Positions 57,787 through 64,000 of a stretch of 64,000 nt of DNA are shown here, in pieces. The notes beneath the pieces were generated by a model. It was not told the origin of the DNA. It ran no database searches and saw only the letters and a list, made by a program, of their open reading frames with translations. Source of the stretch: Tupaia tana (lineage: Eukaryota; Chordata; Mammalia; Scandentia; Tupaiidae); NCBI GenBank assembly GCA_026018925.1, contig JAKSZU010000009.1, positions 85,944,139-86,008,138 on the forward strand. The letters are read 5' to 3'. The translations under genes were made by a program, and so were the position numbers. How positions within the stretch are numbered: the stretch's first letter is position 1; the number at the start of each line of letters is the position of its first letter.

Positions 57787-57802
57787 GGGTCACCTCTGAC
57801 CC
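57787..57802 (+). promoter_or_regulatory. GGGTCA-CCTC-TGACCC palindrome, example
   Basis: Perfect 6-bp inverted arms around 4 bases, followed by a CCCCACCCCAC run in most units. It resembles two nuclear-receptor half-sites (AGGTCA type) facing each other with spacing 4, next to a CACCC box of the SP/KLF kind. Present in the large majority of units, and kept in L1-B. Binding is not shown. Confidence 0.5.
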
Positions 57803-58197
57803 CCAACCCACTTCCAGACCCCCAGGCCCCAGACTTCACCTTCTAGGTAGGTAGCTAGGATTTCCCTGCGGCTGCTTCTTTCTTGAACCCCCTCCATTTG
57901 CTTGTTATTACGTAGCTCTGCTTCTCCCTCCAGATTTTCTGAGCCTGTCAGTGGGCAAATGGCACTCCTACAAGCCTGTGGCCAGCAAGGGATACTGAGG
58001 GAGTTTCACCTCTGACCCCCACCCCAATTCCAGACCCCCAGGCCCCAGACTCCACCTTCTAGGTAGGTAGCTAGTATCTCCCTGCAGCGGCTTTTTTCTT
58101 GAACCTCCTCCATTCTCTTGTTAATACCTAGGTCTGCTTCTCTCTCCAGACTTTCTGTGCCTGCCAGTAGGCGAAAGGCTCTCCTCCAAGCCTCTGG

Positions 58198-58574
58198 CAA
58201 AATCGTGTGCTGCGCATTAGTGCGGCGGGCAACTTTTTCTTTATTTTTCTCTGTTGTCTTTTTTTTTCGTTGAATATTGTCCTCTCCTCCTCATTTTTTA
58301 CCCTGCCAGACAGACTGGACAGGTCTAGAATCATATATCTGAAATTTTCTAGTAAGGTAAGTGTCTCTGTGATCCTCCCTTGTACTGATCCCCCTGTGAA
58401 AAAGGAGATACTGCTTTTTAGACACTTCTGTAGAGTTCCCCTCCTGAGAGCACATTGGTAAAAACAACAGAAGAGAGACTTCAGCAAACATCTATTCCCA
58501 TCAAAAAGGAGACCCTTACTTCTAGTGGGAGAAACATTCTCCCAAGAGGTCTTTAAAAGGGAATTAATCTTCCA
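58198..58574 (+). promoter_or_regulatory. L1-C unique 5'UTR
   Basis: Follows the truncated last monomer. Positions 58233-58574 match L1-B 36689-36353. Positions 58198-58232 (CGTGTGCTGCGCATTAGTGC and neighbours) are CpG-rich and have no counterpart in L1-B. It probably forms the downstream part of the L1 promoter and the leader for ORF1. Confidence 0.75.
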
Positions 58575-58622
58575 ATGTCTATAAGTTGAAAAAGAGCCTC
58601 AGGTCTGAATAAACAAGGAAAT

Positions 58623-59462
58623 ATGTCTCCAACAAAGGAAAACGCCCCTCCATGTCTCGTATATATGGAGGACATTACCAAAATGACAGACAAAGAATTT
58701 CAAACATTCATGGTGACCAAATTCTGTGAATTGGAAAAGAAAAGAGACAATGAACTGCAGGAAATTAGTAAGTCCTTCCAGGATATGAAAGAAGAAATGG
58801 ATACTCTGAGAAAGAATCAGGTGGAACTATTAGAGATAAAGTCTATAATACAAGAAATCAAAAACTCTCTGGAAAGTATTAAGAGCCCATTAGACCATGC
58901 TGAAGATCAAATCTCTGATGTAGAAGATAAAACCTCTGATCTAGAAAAAAACTACAAAACGATCAAGAAAATAACTAAAAAACATAAGGATAATATACGA
59001 GAAATACTAGACTCTATTAGACGCCCAAACATCAGAATAATTGGCATCCCAGAAGGTGAAGAAACTAATAGCGGAATGGAAAATCTATTCCATGACATCC
59101 TGGAAGATAATTTCCCAAGCCTAGAGAGGAACCGAACCATCCGGACCCAAGAAATACAAAGGACCCCAAATAGAATCAACCCCAGAATATCTTCCCCAAG
59201 GCACATCTTAGCCAGGCTGTCTAATGTCACAGGAAAAGACATGATACTAAAACTGGCAAGAGAGAAACGAGAAGTAACTTACAAAGGCCATCCCATAAGA
59301 CTAACACCAGACCTCTCATCAGAAACAATGCAAGCAAGGAAAGAATGGGAAGACATACTGAAAGTGTTAAGAGAGAAACAATTTCAGCCAAGACTATTAT
59401 ACCCTGCAAGATTATCCTTCATTTGGGAAAAAAAGATTAAAATCTTCTCAAACAAAACCTGA
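58623..59462 (+). CDS. L1-C ORF1p (RNA-binding chaperone), open reading frame
   Basis: 279 codons without a stop. Residues about 20-115 form a coiled coil with heptad pattern (ELEKKRDNELQEISK, DHAEDQISDVEDKTSDLEK). The RRM starts near residue 135 with PNIRIIGIPEGEE and goes to about 230. The basic C-terminal domain (LREKQFQPRLLYPARL) ends at FSNKT. ORF1p trimers coat L1 RNA in the cytoplasm and act as nucleic-acid chaperone. The ancestral start, seen in L1-B, aligns with ATG 58575, but a TGA four codons later (58587) cuts off the basic N-terminus. Translation could only begin at 58623. About 112 bases separate it from ORF2. Its partner ORF2 is broken. Confidence 0.85.
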   Translation: MSPTKENAPPCLVYMEDITKMTDKEFQTFMVTKFCELEKKRDNELQEISKSFQDMKEEMDTLRKNQVELLEIKSIIQEIKNSLESIKSPLDHAEDQISDVEDKTSDLEKNYKTIKKITKKHKDNIREILDSIRRPNIRIIGIPEGEETNSGMENLFHDILEDNFPSLERNRTIRTQEIQRTPNRINPRISSPRHILARLSNVTGKDMILKLAREKREVTYKGHPIRLTPDLSSETMQARKEWEDILKVLREKQFQPRLLYPARLSFIWEKKIKIFSNKT

Positions 59463-59574
59463 AAGAATTTGCCAACACCAGACCAGCTCTTCAAGAAATC
59501 CTGAAGAAAGTACTGTTCCAGGAAAACTAAAGACGCAACAGCCAGAAACAAAGAAATAACAGGCAACTAAGACA

Positions 59575-62500
59575 ATGGCTAACTTAAATGTCGGTACAGA
59601 TCCTGTAACATCGATAATAACATTGAATGTTAATGGTTTAAATTCTCCAATCAAGAGACACAGACTTGCTGAATGGATTAAAAAAACCCAGAAACTCTCT
59701 ATCTGTTGCCTACAAGAAACCCACCTCATGGAGAAAGACATACATAGACTGAAAGTGAAGGGTTGGAAAAAGGTTTTCCATGAAATTGGGAACCAGAAAG
59801 AGTTGGAGTTGCGATACTAATTTCTGACAAAATAGGCTTTAAAACAAAAAGTGTTTGAAGAGACAAAGAAGGGCACTATATCATAGTAAAAGGCTCTATA
59901 GATCGAGAAAACATAATGCTTATTAATATCTATGCTCCTAACACAGGAGCACCCAAATATGTGAAGGAAAGACTGTTAGATCTGAAAGGGGAGATAGACT
60001 GCAACACACTAATTGTTGGAGATTTCAACACCGCATTATCCCCTCTGGACAGATCATCTAGTCAAAAAATAGGTAAAGAGATCAAGGATCTAAATGATAC
60101 TATAAATCAATTGGACTTAACAGACATCTATAGAACTTTCCACCCAAAAACCACAAGATATAGTTTTTTCTCACCCCGACATGGAACTTTCTCGAAGATT
60201 GACCACATCATAGGACACAAAGCAAGCCTCTGCAGATTCAGAGGCATAGAAACTATTTCCAGCATCTTCTCTGACCATGATGGAATTAAACTTGAGTTTA
60301 ATTTCAAGAGAAATCCTCAAAAATACCTAAAAACATGGAAACTAAATAACCTACTCCTGAATGACTCCACTATTACCGAAGAAATAAAGACTGAAATCAA
60401 AATATTCATGGAAGTCAATGACAATGAAGACAGGAGTTTCCATAATCTTTGGGACACTGCCAAAGCAGTCATAAGAGGGAAGTTCATAGCAATTAGTGCA
60501 CATAAGAGGAAGACAGAGAGAAGGCTAATGGATCACCTAACATCAAGCCTCAGAGAATTGGAAAAGCAACAGAAAAAAATCCAAAAAATTCCAGGAGAAA
60601 GGAAATAATAAAAATCCGAGCAGAAATAAATGAAATAGAAAATAAACGTACTATACAGAAAGTAAGTGAAAGCAAAAGCTGGTTCTTTGAAAGGATAAAC
60701 AAAATTGATACCCCACTAGCGAGACTTATTAAGAAGAAGAGAGAAAGGAACCAGGTGAATCAAATCTGCAATGAGGCTGGTAACATAACAACAGACATAG
60801 CAGAAATTCAAAACATCATTAGAGGATACTTTGAACATCTATACGCTAAGAAACAAGATAATCTGGATGAGATGGACAAATTCCTGGACAAATATAGTCT
60901 ACCAAGAATGAGCCAGGAAGAAATAGAAAGTCTGAATAGGCCCAGAACAAGCCAGGAGATTGAATCAGTAATAAATAACCTCCCAACAAAGAAAAGCCCT
61001 GGCTCCGATGGATTCACCTCTGAATTCTACAAAACTTTCAAAGAAGAGTTAACTCCCATTCTGCTCAAATTATTTCTAAAGATCCAAAAGGGTGAATCTC
61101 TCCCTAATTCATTCTATGAAGCCTCTGTCACCCTCATCCTCAAAACAGATAAGGACAGGACAAGGAAGGAAAACTATAGACCAATATCTCTGATGAACAT
61201 AGACTCAAAGATTCTCAACAAGATACTAGCAAATCGTATTCAACAACTTATAAAGAAGATCATACACCATGATCAGGTAAGCTTTATTCCAGGAATGCAA
61301 GGTTGGTTCAACATATGCAAAACCATAAATGTAATACACCATATTAATAGGAAGAAAGACAAAAACCATATGGTCATATCGATTGATGCAGAAAAAGCAT
61401 TTGATAAGATACAACATCCCTTCATGATCAAGACTCTTAGCAAAATCGTCATAGAAGGGCCATTTCTCAATACAGTAAAAGCCATCTATGAAAAACCCAT
61501 AGCGAAAATCATCCTGAATGGAGAAAAGCTGAAAGCTTTCCCGCTAAACACAGGAACAAGACAAGGATGCCCACTTTCTCCTCTCCTTTTCAATATAGTA
61601 CTGTAAGTCCTCGCCAATGCAATCAGTAAAGAGGAAAAAATAAAGGGCATTCGAATAGGAAAAGAAGAGGTGAAACTTTCTATTTGCAGATGACATGATT
61701 GTATACAAAGAAGACCCAATGGTCTCCATGGAAAAATTACTGGAAGTAATACATGAATTCAGTAAAGTTGCAGGATATAAAACCAATATACAGAAATCGA
61801 TAGCATTTCTATATACGAATAACAGGCAGACTGAGATAGAACCAAAAAAAGTTATTCCGTTTACCATAGCCACTAAAAGTATTTAGGAATATTTAGGAAT
61901 AAATCTAACAAAAGAAATTAAAGACCTCCACAAGGAAAACTATGAGAAGCTAAAAAAAGAAATTGAAAATGACACAAAAAAATGGAAGGACATCCCATGT
62001 TCATGGATTGGAAGAGTTAATATAATCAAAATGGCAATTCTACCCAAATTAATCTACCTACTTAATGCAATGCCAAAGTACCAGACACATTCTTCACAGA
62101 TCTAGAAAAGACAATCTTAAAATTTGTCTGGAATCATAAAAGACCCCGTATTGCCAAAGCAATTCTACACAAGAAGAGTGGAGTGGGCGGCATCTCAATC
62201 CCCAATCCAAAAATATATTACAAAGCTGTGGTAATAAAGACAGCATGGTATTGGCACAGAAACAGACATGTGGACAAATGGAACAGAATAGAGTCCCAAG
62301 AAATAAGTGCCCAAACATACAGTCAACTGATCTTTGACAAGGGGTACCAGTCAATCCAGTGAGAAAATGAAACCCTCTTCAGCAAGTGGTGCTGGAAAAA
62401 TTGGACTTCCACTTGCAGAAAGATGAATCTGAACCCCTACCTCTCTCCTTTGACAAAAATCAAATCAAGGTGGATCAAGGATCTAAATCTAAGACCTCGA

Positions 62501-63430
62501 ACTATAAAGCTGCTCCTGGAGAATACTGGGGAAACTCTGGGAGACATTGGTGTAGGGAAAGACTTCCTAAAGAAGACCCTCAAAGCAGAGTCCATTGTCC
62601 CCAAAATAGACAAGTGGGATTACATCAGACTAAGAAGTTTCTGCATGGCCAAAGACACAGTAGTTAGTGTGAATCGACAGCCCTCAGAATGGGAAAATAT
62701 TTTTGTAAATTTTGCATCAGATAAGGGACTGATAACCAGAATACACAAGGAACTAAAAAAGGTGTTTGGAAAAAAGATGGTCAACCCTATTAAAAGATGG
62801 GAGAAGGAGATGAAGAAAACACTCTCTAAAGATGACATATGAATGGCCAAAAGGCATATGAAAAAATGTTCAACCTCCCTCATTGTAAGGGAAATGCAGA
62901 TAAAAAAAACAATGAGGTACCACCTAACCCAAGTCAGAATGTCTAATATTAAAAAAACAAAAAATGATAAGTGTTGTCGGGGGTGTGGTGAAAGGGGAAC
63001 TCTTTTACACTGCTGGTGGGAATGTAGATTGGTCCAAACACTGTGGAGAATAATTTGGAGATTCCTCAAAAATCTACAGATTGATCTGCCATATGATCCA
63101 GGGATCCCACTCCTCGGTATCTACCCAAAGGACAGAAGAATTCTTCATTGGAAAAGTGCTTGCACATCAATGTTTACTGCGGCACTATTCACAATTGCTA
63201 AGTCATGGAACAAACCCAAATGCCCCCGTATGGAGGAATGGATTGAAAAACTGTGGCACATATACTCTATGGAATACTACTCAGCCATAAAAACCAACAG
63301 AGCCCCGGCTTTTGACAGAAAGTGGAAGAATATGGAAGATGTACTGCTGAGTGAGGCAAGCCAGGCTATGAAAGAGAGACATTGTATTTCCCTACTTAAC
63401 ATATACCGTTTGTCTGCATTCTATGTCTGA
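59575..63430 (+). pseudogene. L1-C ORF2 remnant (endonuclease / reverse transcriptase)
   Basis: Starts MANLNVGTDP. The endonuclease has TLNVNGLNSP and CCLQETHL (59610-59730), NIYAPN (about 59925), VGDFN and SDHDGI (to about 60290). RT includes [15 protein letters not shown] (about 60995), [16 protein letters not shown] (about 61378), [12 protein letters not shown] (about 61560) and the FADD catalytic box (61682-61693). The Cys-rich C-terminus [18 protein letters not shown] is at about 62975-63030, and the stop at 63428-63430. Breaks: frameshifts near 59805, 60600, 61660 and 62085, and stops near 59853, 61604 and 62362. ORF2p performs target-primed reverse transcription. Only about seven breaks make this the youngest-looking L1 body here. 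Confidence 0.93.
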
Positions 63431-63707
63431 AACTGATTGACTAACAGTTGAACAAACACAAGAGATGGGTGTGAATGTCAGATGAGGTGTACGTGGAGGA
63501 GTGGGGCCTAACGAAAGACATTTGGAGAAAGGATACAGAGGTAGAGCATTGACAGGATGGGGCGGTGTGGTGTTACTGTTGAAGATATTTTGATCAACGG
63601 GTCTGGGGAGAAATGTTCACATATCGAAATGGTCTCATTGTAAGCCAAACAATATGATTGAAAGTATATACAAAAATAATAATAATAATAAATAATGTGA
63701 AAAAAAA
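63431..63707 (+). other. L1-C 3'UTR and internal A-rich tail
   Basis: Matches 7567-7860 of L1-A. Ends with an (AAT)n stretch at 63674-63692 and an A run near 63698-63706, the normal L1 3' end. Confidence 0.85.
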
Positions 63708-63957
63708 TTAGCTAAATTCTTCTCACGTAGAAGGAACGATCGAGAATAGCAAGAAAGTGTTTCCACCAAACAATGTTAATTTAAGTTTTCTGCTTTTAGA
63801 TGTTCACTTAAAATATCCATTTTCTACCATATTCTTGAGTTTTCATTTCTCGCCACAGTATCACTATCTTAACCCAGGGTAACTGAGGGTGTTGATGTTT
63901 ATTTACAGTGGAAAACTCTATGGCCCAATATAATTCTAATAAGATGTTAAAAAAAAA
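63708..63957 (+). other. 3'-transduced flank of L1-C
   Basis: About 240 bp of sequence not found in the other L1 copies, lying between the L1 tail and the terminal A run at 63949-63957, with the target duplication only after it. AATATA at 63927-63932, a weak variant poly(A) signal, is about 17 bases before the A run. The source locus is unknown. Confidence 0.75.
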
Positions 63958-63967
63958 GGAAACTCCA

Positions 63968-64000
63968 TATTGCTTTATTTACTTAAAAATTTATATATGT
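63968..64000 (-). mobile_element. Resumption of L1-D flank
   Basis: TATTGCTTT directly follows the duplication and would continue the L1-D text (…GAAACTCCA-TATTGCTTT…). Too short to be sure before the window ends. Confidence 0.4.

Larger units (their letters stand above)
44361..58197 (+). repeat. L1 5' promoter-monomer array, about 68 units
   Basis: Head-to-tail units in the same orientation as L1-C. A typical unit: ACTTTCC-TGCCTGCCAGCAGGC, GAAAGGCTCTCCTACAAGCC, TCTGGCCAGCAAGGGATACT, GAGGGAGGGTCACCTCTGAC, CCCCACCCCACTTCCAGAC, CCCAGGCCCCAGACTCCACC, TTCTAG, then in most units an 87-bp segment starting GTAGGTAGCTAGG and ending CTTCTCCCTCCAG. By eye there are about 58 long units (about 217 bp) and 10 short ones (about 130 bp). 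The last unit is cut at 58197 and joins L1 5'UTR. The same monomer family sits upstream of L1-B, which shows it is L1 promoter sequence and not an unrelated satellite. Confidence 0.93.
44347..63967 (+). mobile_element. L1-C: LINE-1 with a giant promoter-monomer array and 3' transduction
   Basis: A single insertion bounded by the 12-bp duplication AAGGAAACTCCA at 44347-44358 and 63956-63967. The site reads TT/AAGG, close to the L1 endonuclease preference. Inside are a ~13.8-kb monomer array, unique 5'UTR (58198-58574), ORF1 (58623-59462), ORF2 remnant (59575-63430), L1 3'UTR and tail (63431-63707), about 240 bp of extra non-L1 DNA, and a terminal A run at 63949-63957. Usual mammalian L1s are 6-8 kb. 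ORF1 is open but ORF2 is broken, so the copy is not autonomous. Confidence 0.93.

Noticed and set aside
44361..58197. CRISPR array or centromeric satellite
   Set aside because: Units are adjacent without spacers, the DNA is mammalian, and the array belongs to an L1 with a target duplication around it. L1-B shows the same units as promoter.
45575..58200. Many minus-strand ORFs of 60-120 codons within the array
   Set aside because: They repeat with the monomer, have no recognisable domain and are open only because the repeat unit has few stops on that strand. By-product of the tandem repeat.
58623..63430. L1-C as an active L1
   Set aside because: ORF1 is open, but ORF2 has about seven breaks, including one before the RT catalytic box.

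Overview
The window is gene-poor nuclear DNA from a placental mammal. The evidence is dense LINE-1, HAL1-like half-LINEs, a tRNA-derived SINE family, processed pseudogenes of ordinary mammalian genes (PHB1, FABP5, RPL21) and a gammaretrovirus-like endogenous provirus. I see no intact single-copy host gene. The SINE (tRNA-like head with a GGTTCGAGTCC B box, then a tail ending in a C/T-rich stretch and poly(A)) would identify the order by a library search; I cannot name the species from memory.

Layout. 1-1.3 kb: 3' ends of HAL1-like LINEs. 1.6-7.9 kb: plus-strand L1 ('L1-A') carrying a PHB1 retrocopy and a SINE. 7.9-12 kb: possible L1 3' transduction, FABP5 retrocopy, decayed ERV pol, SINEs. 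12-15.7 kb: HAL1-like element with its own tandem 5' monomers. 16.4-16.9 kb: RPL21 retrocopy. 17.4-24.5 kb: minus-strand provirus with two 452-bp LTRs and a 4-bp target duplication, inserted in a SINE; gag, pol and env are all broken. 24.6-29.0 kb: minus-strand HAL1-like element with a different tandem monomer, interrupted by LTR-like insertions. 29.8-37.0 kb: minus-strand L1 ('L1-B') with two promoter monomers and a 1.2-kb solo LTR. 37-44.3 kb: older L1 fragments with SINEs. 44.36-63.95 kb: one plus-strand L1 ('L1-C') bounded by a 12-bp target duplication.

The outstanding feature is the 5' end of L1-C: about 13.8 kb (44.36-58.2 kb) of about 68 head-to-tail L1 promoter monomers. Most are about 217 bp, ten are about 130 bp, and the array has a higher-order period of about 4.1-4.3 kb. 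The two sizes differ by an 87-bp segment that starts GT, ends in a pyrimidine tract plus AG, and is missing exactly at those borders in the short units, as if spliced out. L1-B has divergent monomers of the short type only. Both L1-B and L1-C start at the same monomer position, at an initiator-like sequence, which suggests a fixed transcription start. A GGGTCA-N4-TGACCC palindrome is kept in both monomer types.

The elements relate as layers of insertion rather than as a pathway: old L1/HAL1 DNA was hit by L1-B, L1-C, SINEs and retroviruses, and L1 machinery very probably supplied the enzymes that made the SINE and pseudogene copies. All counts and divergences were made by eye.
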